NCBI RefSeq assembly: GCF_003268595.1
Contig: NZ_CP029797.1
Location: forward strand, 2,191,501-2,255,500
Direction: 5' to 3'
Source: Paraliobacillus zengyii
GTDB taxonomy: Bacteria; Bacillota; Bacilli; Bacillales; Amphibacillaceae
Length of the DNA: 64,000 nt
The notes beneath the pieces are model-generated. The model was not told where the DNA came from, ran no database searches, and saw only the letters and a list, made by a program, of their open reading frames with translations. Below, in pieces: positions 27,735-36,482 of the stretch. How positions within the stretch are numbered: the first letter of the stretch is position 1; each line of letters starts with the position of its first letter. The position numbers and the translations under genes are program-made.

Positions 27735-27828
27735 CTCATAACTTCATCCTTCCTTTTTGTAATCGGCAAGGATAGTTTACCTCGAAATGAAAAAAATATG
27801 ATTTATCTTTTCAGAAAAACCAAAAAAA

Positions 27829-28374
27829 TCAATTCATTATTATATGATCTACTGGTACATCGAATGTCTCTGGATAAATACTTTTAATAATTTGTTCATT
27901 CCATGCTAATGCTATCGTTTTCCCAGAATAATTGGATAAAAATCGATCATAGTATCCTCCACCATGTCCAATTCGGTAATTCATCTGGTCAAATAGTAAT
28001 CCTGGAACAATAATTAAGTCTATTTTACTTGATTCAACTTGAACGGATACTGCTGGATTAGGTTCTAACAAGTCAAAATAAACTTTTTCCAATTGCTCAT
28101 ACGTTTCAAAATAATAAAATACTAACTTAGAATCTTCTGGAAAACATTTAGGTACTACAACCTTTTTACCTTGTTTTTTCGCAGCTTCAATTATTGGTTT
28201 TGTGTCCCACTCATAACCTTGTGAAATAGTAACAGCAATAACTTCTGCTTCCGACCAATATGTACTGTTAAATAGGTTATGATATAGTTGTAACTCAATC
28301 TTGGCCTTTTCCTCACTAGATAAACTCATTAACTTTTGTGTTAGTTTATTTCGCAGCCTTTTTTTCGTTTCCAG
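27829..28374 (-). CDS. yqgN: 5-formyltetrahydrofolate cyclo-ligase
   Basis: About 181 residues if begun at CTG 28374. Converts 5-formyl-THF to methenyl-THF with ATP. Motifs: GYEWDTKPII, then KVVVPKCFP, the substrate loop IIVPGLLFD and the phosphate-binding GHGGGYYDRFL. The first ATG (28329) gives only 166 residues, lacks a ribosome site and cuts off the conserved basic helix ETKKRLRNKLTQKL. AAGGAG lies 9 bases before CTG 28374 (and 3 before an ATA). No ATG, GTG or TTG occurs in frame upstream, so a rare start is likely. Confidence 0.88.
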   Translation of the reverse strand: METKKRLRNKLTQKLMSLSSEEKAKIELQLYHNLFNSTYWSEAEVIAVTISQGYEWDTKPIIEAAKKQGKKVVVPKCFPEDSKLVFYYFETYEQLEKVYFDLLEPNPAVSVQVESSKIDLIIVPGLLFDQMNYRIGHGGGYYDRFLSNYSGKTIALAWNEQIIKSIYPETFDVPVDHIIMN

Positions 28375-28408
28375 CTTTATTCTCTCCTTTGCCAGTAAAA
28401 AGATGAAA

Positions 28409-28436
28409 AGCTCTTACCTAATATTAGGTAAGAGCT
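28409..28436 (-). terminator. Terminator after rpmG
   Basis: Perfect palindrome with arms AGCTCTTACCTAAT and ATTAGGTAAGAGCT, followed on the minus strand by TTTTCATCTTTTT. Its tail runs into the ribosome site of yqgN. Confidence 0.75.
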
Positions 28437-28448
28437 AGAACGGAACTT

Positions 28449-28598
28449 TTATTTTGTTTCGCGGTGAAGCGTTTGTTTCTTCAAACGCGGGCTATATTTT
28501 TTCATTTCTATACGTTCCGGGTTTGTACGTTTATTTTTTGTAGTAATATAATTACGGTCACCTGTTTCAGTACAAGCAAGTGTGATATTTACGCGCAT
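28449..28598 (-). CDS. rpmG: Ribosomal protein bL33, zinc-free type
   Basis: 49 residues, starting [20 protein letters not shown] and ending [10 protein letters not shown]. The CxxC pairs of zinc-binding L33 are missing: CTETG has one Cys only, and KKYSPRL has Ser where Cys occurs. It is therefore the C-minus paralogue, which in some Bacillaceae replaces the zinc form when zinc is scarce. GGAGGG precedes ATG 28598. B. subtilis rpmGA is in the same place. I saw no convincing Zur operator. Confidence 0.93.
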   Translation of the reverse strand: MRVNITLACTETGDRNYITTKNKRTNPERIEMKKYSPRLKKQTLHRETK

Positions 28599-28661
28599 CA
28601 TTATCCCTCCAAACTATTCATCTAACAACTCTTAAATTTAATATCATTTTCAGACTTATTA

Positions 28662-28690
28662 ATAATACCAAATATAAATCTATAATTCAA
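28662..28690 (-). promoter_or_regulatory. SigmaA promoter of rpmG
   Basis: Minus strand TTGAAT (28690-28685), 17-base spacer, TATTAT (28667-28662), about 64 bases before the rpmG start. Confidence 0.6.
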
Positions 28691-28782
28691 GGTTCTTTAT
28701 TGATTTTGGATAAAATAAAATTACTTTTTTTCAAGAAACAATTGTGTTATAACTATTAGTGTGAACATTAGGAGGGAACTTA

Positions 28783-29136
28783 GTGCTATATACAATTATT
28801 AGTCTACTTGTCATTGTTATCGTATTATTTATTATTTCATTTTTTGCGAACAATAAATTCAAACTATTGGAAGATCAATTAGAACAGATCTCTTTATCTT
28901 CCTTACAAGAAACGTATCAAATGAAGAAAAAAATTAAAATTTTAGAGGAAGAATTGCTTTCAGATGATATGGAAGAATTTGATTTACAAAAACCGAAACA
29001 AACACAAACTCCTTTGATGCGGAGAGTACAGCAAATGCATCTAGCAGGAAACTCTGCAGCTGAAATTGCAAGATCAACTAATTTAAGTGAATATGACATC
29101 CATTCACTTATTAGACAATTCTCAACTAAAGGATAG
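28783..29136 (+). CDS. Membrane-anchored protein with coiled coil and HTH-like C-terminus (YqzD-like)
   Basis: 117 residues from GTG 28783, with GGAGGG well placed. Residues 3-21 form a membrane helix; about 25-65 look coiled-coil ([25 protein letters not shown]); residues 78-113 ([20 protein letters not shown] and what follows) resemble the resolvase-type helix-turn-helix. B. subtilis yqzD has the same place and, as I recall, a similar size. Co-directional with the next gene, 11 bases apart. It may be a membrane-tethered DNA-binding protein; that is inference. Confidence 0.65.
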   Translation: MLYTIISLLVIVIVLFIISFFANNKFKLLEDQLEQISLSSLQETYQMKKKIKILEEELLSDDMEEFDLQKPKQTQTPLMRRVQQMHLAGNSAAEIARSTNLSEYDIHSLIRQFSTKG

Positions 29137-29147
29137 AGGCATTTATA

Positions 29148-29618
29148 ATGAAACCATTCATACGCGTATTCGCACTAGGAATTTTAACAGCTACAATCTT
29201 ATTAAGCATTACATATTTTTTAGAAAGCAATAAAAATACAGTAAGCGAAGAGTTAAGTACTGATGAAATGATAACTGCAATAGAAAATCAAGGGTATTTC
29301 GTCACGGATGAAGATCCAACATCTATTACAGAGGAAAATGAGACAATAGATAATGAAAGTGAACAAGAAGAAGTGACAGAAAATGAAACAGAAGAAGAAA
29401 CTGTTACTGATACTTATACGTTAACAATTGAATCTGGTATGACCATTGCAGAGGTTTCAAATTATTTAGTAGCAGCAAACATAATCGATTCTCAAGAAGC
29501 GTTTATCAACTATTTAACAGATAATGATTATGGTACAAGTATACAGATAGGTGAATTTGAATTAAATAGTGAGATGTCTAATGAAGAGATTGCAAATACA
29601 ATTACGAATCAAAATTAA
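29148..29618 (+). CDS. Membrane-anchored protein with MltG/YceG-like C-terminal domain (YqzC-like)
   Basis: 156 residues. An N-terminal membrane helix (residues 5-26), an acidic linker rich in Glu/Thr (about 50-95), then TYTLTIESGMTIAEVSNYLV and QIGEFELNSEMSNEEIANTI. These match the LysM-like subdomain of MltG-type proteins; the catalytic transglycosylase part is absent. It is thus not a full endolytic transglycosylase. B. subtilis yqzC is in the corresponding place. Function unknown. Confidence 0.65.
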   Translation: MKPFIRVFALGILTATILLSITYFLESNKNTVSEELSTDEMITAIENQGYFVTDEDPTSITEENETIDNESEQEEVTENETEEETVTDTYTLTIESGMTIAEVSNYLVAANIIDSQEAFINYLTDNDYGTSIQIGEFELNSEMSNEEIANTITNQN

Positions 29619-29665
29619 AAACCAGTAGTGTTTAGACAGTCGTCCTAACACTACTGGTTTTTATT
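29615..29665. terminator. Bidirectional terminator between yqzC-like gene and phoU
   Basis: AAAAACCAGTAGTGTT and AACACTACTGGTTTTT pair around TAGACAGTCGTCCT; it serves both converging transcripts. Confidence 0.85.
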
Positions 29666-30320
29666 CATTCAAGTCTAAAGACTCTCCTTTAACAAGATAC
29701 ATAATATTTTCTGCAATATTTGTTAAATGATCTCCGTATCTTTCAATATATCGACCACTAAATGCCATTTGCATGATTAATTGTATTTTTTGCGGATTTG
29801 TAGCTGTCTCTTCCAATAATTCCTGTAAGACATTTGCATACATACCATCAATTAAATCATCCAATTCAGAAAGTTTTTTTGCTAAAGTAATATCTTCTTG
29901 CTCATATGCATTAATTGCCAAATCAATCATTCTAAGCGCTACGTCACGCATATCTGCTAAAGACTCGTGAATCTCTAAACCATGATTTTCTCCTAAATGT
30001 TTCGTAGAACGAGCTATATTTTTAGCGTTATCTGCCATCCGTTCTAAGTCAGTAGAGATACGTATTGCAACAATTAACTTTCTTAAGTCGGACGCTACAG
30101 GCTGTTGCCTAGCAATTAATAATATGGCAGTTTCATTAATATCTAAGTCAATTGCATCTAAGCGTTTATCTGCTTCAACAACCTGCGCTGCTAAATTTGT
30201 ATCTGAATGATAAAGAGCGTGAACAGCATCTTGTAATTGTACCTTTGCTCCTTGAGCCAAATCAATAACCTTTTGTTTCATTTTATCTAATTCAATTTCG
30301 AATTGCTCTCTTGCAACCAT
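29661..30320 (-). CDS. phoU: Phosphate-transport regulator PhoU
   Basis: 219 residues made of two three-helix PhoU repeats. Metal-binding motifs of the family appear as ISTDLERMADNAKNIA (about 80-95) and GRYIERYGDHLTNIAENI (about 187-204). PhoU links Pst transporter state to the PhoR sensor kinase and limits phosphate uptake. Last gene of the pst operon, 29 bases after pstB; ATG 30320 has GGGGGAGG upstream. Confidence 0.93.
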   Translation of the reverse strand: MVAREQFEIELDKMKQKVIDLAQGAKVQLQDAVHALYHSDTNLAAQVVEADKRLDAIDLDINETAILLIARQQPVASDLRKLIVAIRISTDLERMADNAKNIARSTKHLGENHGLEIHESLADMRDVALRMIDLAINAYEQEDITLAKKLSELDDLIDGMYANVLQELLEETATNPQKIQLIMQMAFSGRYIERYGDHLTNIAENIMYLVKGESLDLNE

Positions 30321-30349
30321 AAAAATCCTCCCCCATACCCTTTCAAATA

Positions 30350-31186
30350 TTAACCAAATCTTCCTGTAATATAATCTTCTGTCCGTTTGTCTTTAGGTAA
30401 AGAAAACAAAGTATCCGTATCTGTAAATTCAACTAATTCTCCATTTAATAAGAAGGCAGTTTTATCAGAAATACGAGCTGCTTGTTGCATATTATGCGTT
30501 ACTATAATGATAGAATAGTTCTTTTTCAGCTCTTGAATCAATTCTTCTACTTTTAAAGTTGATTTAGGGTCTAATGCAGAAGTTGGTTCGTCCATTAAAA
30601 TAACATCTGGCTCAATTGCTAAACAACGTGCTATACAAATACGCTGTTGTTGTCCACCTGAGAGGCTATAAGCATTTTCTTTTAATCGATCCTTTACTTC
30701 GTCCCAAATGTAGGCACCACGAAGGCTTCTTTCAACAATTTCATCTAGTATTTTTTTGTTACGAATACCATGAATCTTTGGTCCATATGCAATATTCTCA
30801 TAAATAGATTTTGGAAATGGATTAGGTTTTTGAAAGACCATTCCAACATTTGTTCTTAAGTCTTCTACTTTAAATGACTTATCAAGAATGTTTTTACCTC
30901 TATATTTTATCGTTCCTGATGTACGGACATTAGGAACTAATTCTACCATTCTATTTAACGTTTTTAGATAAGTAGATTTTCCACAACCTGAAGGTCCTAT
31001 AATCGCAGTGACCTCTTTTTCGTATATTGGTAAATCAATACTTTTTAACGCTTGCGTGTTACCGTACCATAAATTTAAATCTTTTGTATCATATACTATA
31101 TTCGCATTTTCTTTCGTGTTTTCTGGTATATTCTCACTTGAGACAAATTTCATATTATTTTGATTCATTTTTGTAGCTGTACTCAT
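30350..31186 (-). CDS. pstB: Phosphate ABC transporter ATP-binding protein PstB
   Basis: 278 residues. Walker [11 protein letters not shown]-loop [15 protein letters not shown], signature LSGGQQQR, Walker [13 protein letters not shown], then the switch His in IIVTHNM. It powers high-affinity phosphate uptake through PstCA. GGGGTG is correctly spaced for ATG 31186, not for the in-frame GTG at 31195. B. subtilis has two pstB genes in this operon; only one is present here. Confidence 0.95.
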   Translation of the reverse strand: MSTATKMNQNNMKFVSSENIPENTKENANIVYDTKDLNLWYGNTQALKSIDLPIYEKEVTAIIGPSGCGKSTYLKTLNRMVELVPNVRTSGTIKYRGKNILDKSFKVEDLRTNVGMVFQKPNPFPKSIYENIAYGPKIHGIRNKKILDEIVERSLRGAYIWDEVKDRLKENAYSLSGGQQQRICIARCLAIEPDVILMDEPTSALDPKSTLKVEELIQELKKNYSIIIVTHNMQQAARISDKTAFLLNGELVEFTDTDTLFSLPKDKRTEDYITGRFG

Positions 31187-31199
31187 TCCATTCACCCCT

Positions 31200-32084
31200 T
31201 TAATATCTTTGTTGGAACTTATTTCTAATAATAATTGCTGTAGAGTTCAAGATAAATAATAGTACCAATAATACAATGATTGTAGCAGATGCTAAATACG
31301 CATATTCTTCCATCAATGAAGAATCTAATGTCCAATAATAAATTTGCATTGGAAGTACTGTAAACTTATCAAATATACCACCTGGAAATGGTAGTAATAA
31401 AGCCGGTATTCCTAATACAACGAGTGGTGCTGTTTCACCAATTGCTCGAGATAGTGCTAAAATAGTTCCCGTCAAAATCCCAGGTAGTGATGCCGGCAAA
31501 ATAATATTTTTTACTGTTTGCCATTTAGTTGCACCCATTCCAAATGAAGCTTCACTTAAATGTTTTGGTACAGCACGAATTGCTTCTTGACTTGATACAA
31601 TTACTATAGGTAACACTAAGAGTGACATGGTTAGCCCACCTGCCAAAACTATATTTCCAAAATCCATCGTTCGTACGAAGATAGTCAAACCTAATATCCC
31701 ATATACAATAGAAGGCACACCCGCTAAGTTTGAAATATTAGTTTGAATTATTGACTGTAAACGACCTTTTCTCGCATATAATTCATTATAAATCGCAGTA
31801 CTGACACCCAAGACCATGGTTACTGGAATTACAACAGCCATTAACCAAAACGTACCAAGTACAGCACCCATAATACCAGCTCTATCAGGACTCGTTGATA
31901 GTTTTCCAGTTAAAAAATCTAGATTGATATAAGCAAGGCCTTGTGTTAACACTCGAATAATTAATACTGCAAGAACAACAAGTCCAAATAATGTTGATAA
32001 TAAGAAAATTGTTTTCAATATATTATTTAAGATAATTCGAGACTTCATTTTTTTCTCAACTTGTTTCGTAGTTAAATGTTTCAT
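31200..32084 (-). CDS. pstA: Phosphate ABC transporter permease PstA
   Basis: 294 residues, six membrane helices. The EAA loop reads [20 protein letters not shown], contacting PstB, and the conserved segment [14 protein letters not shown] follows. ATG 32084 starts one base after the pstC stop codon with GGGAGG at good spacing, so translation is coupled. Forms the channel with PstC. Confidence 0.95.
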   Translation of the reverse strand: MKHLTTKQVEKKMKSRIILNNILKTIFLLSTLFGLVVLAVLIIRVLTQGLAYINLDFLTGKLSTSPDRAGIMGAVLGTFWLMAVVIPVTMVLGVSTAIYNELYARKGRLQSIIQTNISNLAGVPSIVYGILGLTIFVRTMDFGNIVLAGGLTMSLLVLPIVIVSSQEAIRAVPKHLSEASFGMGATKWQTVKNIILPASLPGILTGTILALSRAIGETAPLVVLGIPALLLPFPGGIFDKFTVLPMQIYYWTLDSSLMEEYAYLASATIIVLLVLLFILNSTAIIIRNKFQQRY

Positions 32085-33041
32085 TTAGTATTCCTCCCTA
32101 TACCTACGAGAGACATATCTTGCAACGATATTCATTAGTAATGTAAAACAAAATAGAGTCATTGCAACTGCATATAAACTATAATAGATAGTTGAACCAG
32201 CAGGTGCGTCTCCACCAGAAACTTCCACAATATATGCTGTCATTGTTTGCATAGATTGCGTTACATCGAGGGTAAAGTTTTTAGAACTTCCACTTGCAAT
32301 AGTTAAAATCATGGTTTCCCCTATTGCTCTTGAAATCCCTAAAACAAAGGATGCAATAATACCAGATAAAGCAGCCGGAACAATTACGCGAAAGGTTACT
32401 TCCAACTTTGTTGCTCCCAGTGCTAGTGCACCTTCTCTCATTGCGTTCGGAACAGAACTCATTGCATCTTCAGATAAAGATGCAATCATAGGAATAATCA
32501 TAATCCCCATCACGATACCTGGGCTAAGTACGTTAGTTGCTTCTAAACCAGGTATGAATTCTCTTAATAGAGGTGTAACAAATGTAAATGCGAAGAACCC
32601 ATAAACAATCGTTGGTATGCCTGCAAGCAATTCTAAAAGTGGTTTTAACGTTCTTCTAACACGGTCAGTTGCATATTCACTTAAATAAATTGCTGTCATT
32701 ATACCGATTGGACCTGCAACAAGCATTGCAATTACAGATGAAATAATAGTACCTGAAATTAGTGGTAGGATGCCAAATTCTGGATTTTGGCTTAATGGCC
32801 TCAATATCGTTCCAGTAAAGAACTCAATTATTGAAACTCTAGAAAAAAAGTGTATTGTTTCTGTTAAAAGAGTGAACAATATACCAATAGTTGTTAATAA
32901 AGAAATCATTGCAATAAGAAATAATAAGACAGGAACGGCTTTTTCTATTATGGAAGAAAAACTTCTTCCTGCCCTTTTCTTACTAATTAATTCTCTCACT
33001 TGAACAGCATTATCTTTGTTTAAATTGCTGTTATTCGCCAC
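32085..33041 (-). CDS. pstC: Phosphate ABC transporter permease PstC
   Basis: 318 residues with a basic N-terminal tail and six membrane helices. EAA loop: REGALALGATKLEVTFRVIV; the family segment ISRAIGETMILTIASG follows. Starts at GTG 33041 (AGAGGGGTG 6 bases upstream). Separated from pstS by about 96 bases containing a hairpin. Partner of PstA in the channel. Confidence 0.94.
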   Translation of the reverse strand: MANNSNLNKDNAVQVRELISKKRAGRSFSSIIEKAVPVLLFLIAMISLLTTIGILFTLLTETIHFFSRVSIIEFFTGTILRPLSQNPEFGILPLISGTIISSVIAMLVAGPIGIMTAIYLSEYATDRVRRTLKPLLELLAGIPTIVYGFFAFTFVTPLLREFIPGLEATNVLSPGIVMGIMIIPMIASLSEDAMSSVPNAMREGALALGATKLEVTFRVIVPAALSGIIASFVLGISRAIGETMILTIASGSSKNFTLDVTQSMQTMTAYIVEVSGGDAPAGSTIYYSLYAVAMTLFCFTLLMNIVARYVSRRYREEY

Positions 33042-33079
33042 TCATAACACCCCTCTTAATCTATTCTATAATACTAATT

Positions 33080-33111
33080 AGAGAAGAGAGCAATTAATTA
33101 CTCTCTTCTCT
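33080..33111 (-). promoter_or_regulatory. Intercistronic hairpin between pstS and pstC
   Basis: AGAGAAGAGAG and CTCTCTTCTCT pair perfectly around a 10-base AT loop. No T run follows, so it is more likely an mRNA-stabilising or partial-attenuation element that keeps pstS more abundant than the downstream genes. Confidence 0.6.
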
Positions 33112-33137
33112 ATCAGATTTATACCTTCATCTTATTA

Positions 33138-34145
33138 TTATTTAAGCCCATTTAGGAAATCTATACTTTCTTGTGCTTCTTCATCTGGGATTGGAGCAAA
33201 TCCTGTTTCACCAGCAAAAGTATTTACGTTATTCATTAAATAGATTGCATAATCTAACACTTGAGCTTTTTCTGTTGCATTATTAACATTCAAATAAGTG
33301 AATACTGGACGAGTAAAGTTAGCATAATCGCCATCTTCAGCAATTGTCTCAAGAGAAGGTTCAACTGGTCCATCACCAAAATCAACATTTACTGCTTGTA
33401 ATTTATCTTGATTATTTACATAGTAACCAAAACCAAAGAATCCAATAGAGTTAACATCTTCAGACACCAATGTTACCAATGTAGAATACTCTTGTTGAAG
33501 ATTAACATCACTTACAAGATCAGCTTCTTCAAGAATATTTTCATAAAAGAATTCATACGTACCGTGATTCTCGTTCGGTCCATAAGTGTTTATTTTTTCA
33601 TCTGGCCATTCTGGATTAATATCAGACCAGTTTGTTACACCACCATCAGCAAGGAAAATACTTAACAGTTCTTCTTCTGTCATTTCCGTAGCCCAATCAT
33701 TATCTGGATGCATAACGAAAGTTAAACCATCTAATGCAACTTTCAATTCATGTACTTCGATACCAAGCTCTTCTGCAGCCGCTGATTCCTCTTCTTTAAT
33801 TTGTCGAGAAGCGTCATTAAAATCAGTTCCATCTTCAACTAAGAACTTTTCAAATCCTGCACTTGTACCTGAACGACCTACTTCAACAGATACACCTTCT
33901 TGTTCTGTTAACATATACTCTTCTGCAATTCTAGCCATTAATGGATAAACTGTACCAGAACCATCAATAACAACACTACCTTCTAATTCTGCTGATTCAC
34001 TTTCAGTATCTTCTGTGTCAGTTGATTCTGCATTCGAATCGTCTGTCTCTTCTGCACTTGAATCGTCACTTGATCCACAAGCTGCAAGTAAACCGATTGA
34101 TAATACTAATAGTAAAGCTAATCCAACTAATTTTAATTTTTTCAT
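33138..34145 (-). CDS. pstS: Phosphate-binding lipoprotein PstS
   Basis: 335 residues. Lipoprotein signal MKKLKLVGLALLLVLSIG with lipobox LAAC (Cys23), then a Ser/Asp/Glu-rich linker to about residue 55. The phosphate-binding fold follows with VIDGSGTVYPL and VGRSGTSAGFEKF, whose Ser/Thr/Gly residues bind phosphate. It captures phosphate outside the cell for PstCAB. First gene of the operon, with a Pho box upstream. Confidence 0.95.
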   Translation of the reverse strand: MKKLKLVGLALLLVLSIGLLAACGSSDDSSAEETDDSNAESTDTEDTESESAELEGSVVIDGSGTVYPLMARIAEEYMLTEQEGVSVEVGRSGTSAGFEKFLVEDGTDFNDASRQIKEEESAAAEELGIEVHELKVALDGLTFVMHPDNDWATEMTEEELLSIFLADGGVTNWSDINPEWPDEKINTYGPNENHGTYEFFYENILEEADLVSDVNLQQEYSTLVTLVSEDVNSIGFFGFGYYVNNQDKLQAVNVDFGDGPVEPSLETIAEDGDYANFTRPVFTYLNVNNATEKAQVLDYAIYLMNNVNTFAGETGFAPIPDEEAQESIDFLNGLK

Positions 34146-34222
34146 TTAATGTTCCCCCTACAGTTTTGTATTACGCATTTAGGCTTGGCTATCTCAGCCA
34201 CAAACTCATCATAACGTATTAG

Positions 34223-34261
34223 TTTGAACTTACCGTTAATTGAATGTTAAGAATGTGTAAA
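34223..34261 (-). promoter_or_regulatory. Pho box (PhoP-binding repeats) of the pst operon
   Basis: Four hexamers at exact 11-base spacing on the minus strand: TTTACA (34261-34256), TTAACA (34250-34245), TTAACG (34239-34234), TTCAAA (34228-34223). This fits the PhoP consensus TT(A/C/T)ACA with 5-base gaps. A -10-like TATGAT follows at 34213-34208. It predicts induction at low phosphate. Confidence 0.8.
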
Positions 34262-34290
34262 TTAAACACTTATTTTGTCAGTAGATAAAC

Positions 34291-34328
34291 TAAAAAGGTG
34301 TGAGCGATAATTATCGCTCACACCTTTT
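34291..34328 (-). terminator. Terminator after pbpA
   Basis: AAAAGGTGTGAGCGATAA and its perfect complement TTATCGCTCACACCTTTT form an uninterrupted palindrome just past the pbpA stop. Confidence 0.85.
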
Positions 34329-34329
34329 A

Positions 34330-36432
34330 TTAATCTTCTTCTGCAACTTCTTCATTTAAATTTTCGGTTACGCCCGCTTCATCTCGTTCTTCTTTCAATT
34401 GGAAATACTTTTCAATAATACGGTTACCAATTTCATGATGAATACCGTTTTGGTCATTACCAGTACCTGTTCTTGGTACAATAATTGCAAAAGCTACCTC
34501 CGGCTCATCATATGGTGCATAACCAACTAATGAAAGATTATAAGTAGATTGTTTTACACCATCTATATAAAATTCGTTTTGAGCAGTACCAGTTTTTGCA
34601 GCAACCTTGTATTCATTGTTACCCCAATGACTTGATGCTGTCCCTTCTGATACTACGCGTTTGAATCCTTCTTGCACCCGTTCAATATAAGAATCATCCA
34701 TCACAACTCGATTGAGTATATCGGTATCAAAGCTTTCAATTACGGGGCCTAAGGAATCCTTAGAAGCATTTGACTCCCTAACTTCTTTGACAATATGCGG
34801 TCTCACGCGATAGCCATCATTTGCAATAGTCGAAACATATTGTGCTAACTGCAATGTTGTATAGGTATCATATTGACCAATCGCAAGGTCTAAAAGAAGT
34901 CCCCCATTATCAGGATCCCCCACTACACCAGTAGATTCATATGGCAAATCAATTCCTGTTTCAACACCTAAACCAAATTGATTATAATAATTTCGTAATG
35001 TCTGAAACGAATCCCAATCAAAGCCTGATAGTTTTTCACCATATTGATAGTTTGCACTTGCTAATCTAATCGCTACATTAAACATATAAACGTTTGATGA
35101 TTGTTCTAACGCTTCTATATCGTCTACATAACCTAAATTCTTCCAAGAGCTTTTTTTAGGGTCATTTGCAATTTTAATTGGCTCATCTTTAATTTGCTCT
35201 CCAGGACTCATAACACCTGAGTCTAAAGCAGCTAGAACAGTTGCCCCTTTGACCGTAGAACCTGGTAAATGTTGATCATAAATCGTCCGATATGATTGAT
35301 CTACATACTCATCATCTTCTCGATGCGCTCCAGATAACGCAAGAACATCACCAGTTTGGGGATCCAACATCGCAACTAAAGCATCTTCCATATAACGATT
35401 TTCAGTTGGATTTTGATTATAATAACTTTCTAGTTCTTCTTGAACAATCTTATCAATTTCCTCTTGTAACTCAATATCTACTGTTAATATTAAATCACTA
35501 CCACTTTGTCCTTCTATAACAGTATTTTGCCCTACAATGTCACCATTATTATCCGTAACATATTCTATTATTTCTTTTTGCCCAGTTAATACACTTTCGT
35601 ATTCTAGTTCCAAACCACTCTTACCAACCCGATCATTTCGACTGTATCCTCGTGTTAGATAAAAATCCTGATTGTCAATTGGTATTCCTTCATTTGTTGA
35701 CGTTATACTACCAATAAATGTGGAAAATGTATCATCAACTTTTGAAATGCGATTCCAATCAATAGAAGCATCAATTCCTGTAAGCTCAAACAAATGCTCT
35801 GAAACTAATGCATATTCTTCCTCGGTAACATTTTCATTTTTCACAATATGAGGAGAGAATTCACTCGCTGCATCTAATTCTTTTTTTATTGCAACAACAT
35901 TTAATAGAACTGGGTCTGACCAATCATATTCGTTGTAATCTTCAGCTGTGATTTTTTCAAGTATTAGCTTATACTGTTCACTTGTATCTAATTCTAATTC
36001 CTCTTCTGTTAATCGATCACCTGCATCTTTAGCGTTAAGCATGTACCAATATTCCTTTTTATCTCGTTCTCGAATTAATTTCTCTAACGCTTCAAATTCT
36101 TCTTCCATTGTAATATATTCGCCCAATTTCTCTGCTAGTTCTAAACGTTCCGCAGCAGAATCACCATTCTTAGGTGGGGTATACGTAATGGAGCGCGTTG
36201 ATTCGTTATCTAAAATTAATTTTCCATAACGGTCATACATTAAACCTCTTGGTACAGAAATAGAAGCTTGCGTATTTTCCGTTTCATTTATTTGATCTTG
36301 TGCAGCTTCACCATTCAAAATTTGCACGACACCTAATTGCAAAATTAATAATGAAAACAAAGCAAATACAAAAATGAATAATATATTTAAACGAAAGGGA
36401 AGTTGTACTTTCTTTTTTTTCTTTTTCCCCAT
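34330..36432 (-). CDS. pbpA: Class B penicillin-binding protein 2 (PbpA-type transpeptidase)
   Basis: 700 residues. Basic cytoplasmic tail, one membrane helix (about 14-38), a dimerisation domain starting at VPRGLMYDRYG, then the transpeptidase domain: Ser392 in PGSTVKG, SSN (445-447), and KTG in AAKTGTAQNE. It cross-links peptidoglycan; B. subtilis PbpA (716 residues) acts in rod-shape growth. The longer frame to 36459 begins with TTG without a ribosome site, while GGGGGAG precedes ATG 36432. Same position next to yqgE as in B. subtilis. Confidence 0.92.
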   Translation of the reverse strand: MGKKKKKKVQLPFRLNILFIFVFALFSLLILQLGVVQILNGEAAQDQINETENTQASISVPRGLMYDRYGKLILDNESTRSITYTPPKNGDSAAERLELAEKLGEYITMEEEFEALEKLIRERDKKEYWYMLNAKDAGDRLTEEELELDTSEQYKLILEKITAEDYNEYDWSDPVLLNVVAIKKELDAASEFSPHIVKNENVTEEEYALVSEHLFELTGIDASIDWNRISKVDDTFSTFIGSITSTNEGIPIDNQDFYLTRGYSRNDRVGKSGLELEYESVLTGQKEIIEYVTDNNGDIVGQNTVIEGQSGSDLILTVDIELQEEIDKIVQEELESYYNQNPTENRYMEDALVAMLDPQTGDVLALSGAHREDDEYVDQSYRTIYDQHLPGSTVKGATVLAALDSGVMSPGEQIKDEPIKIANDPKKSSWKNLGYVDDIEALEQSSNVYMFNVAIRLASANYQYGEKLSGFDWDSFQTLRNYYNQFGLGVETGIDLPYESTGVVGDPDNGGLLLDLAIGQYDTYTTLQLAQYVSTIANDGYRVRPHIVKEVRESNASKDSLGPVIESFDTDILNRVVMDDSYIERVQEGFKRVVSEGTASSHWGNNEYKVAAKTGTAQNEFYIDGVKQSTYNLSLVGYAPYDEPEVAFAIIVPRTGTGNDQNGIHHEIGNRIIEKYFQLKEERDEAGVTENLNEEVAEED

Positions 36433-36482
36433 TCTATTCTCCCCCTTTTGCGAACTCAATTAGGGCTATTATAGCACGTTTT

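Noticed and set aside
28599..28700. Zur operator upstream of rpmG
   Set aside because: Only partial AT-rich palindromic similarity; no convincing match to the inverted-repeat consensus.
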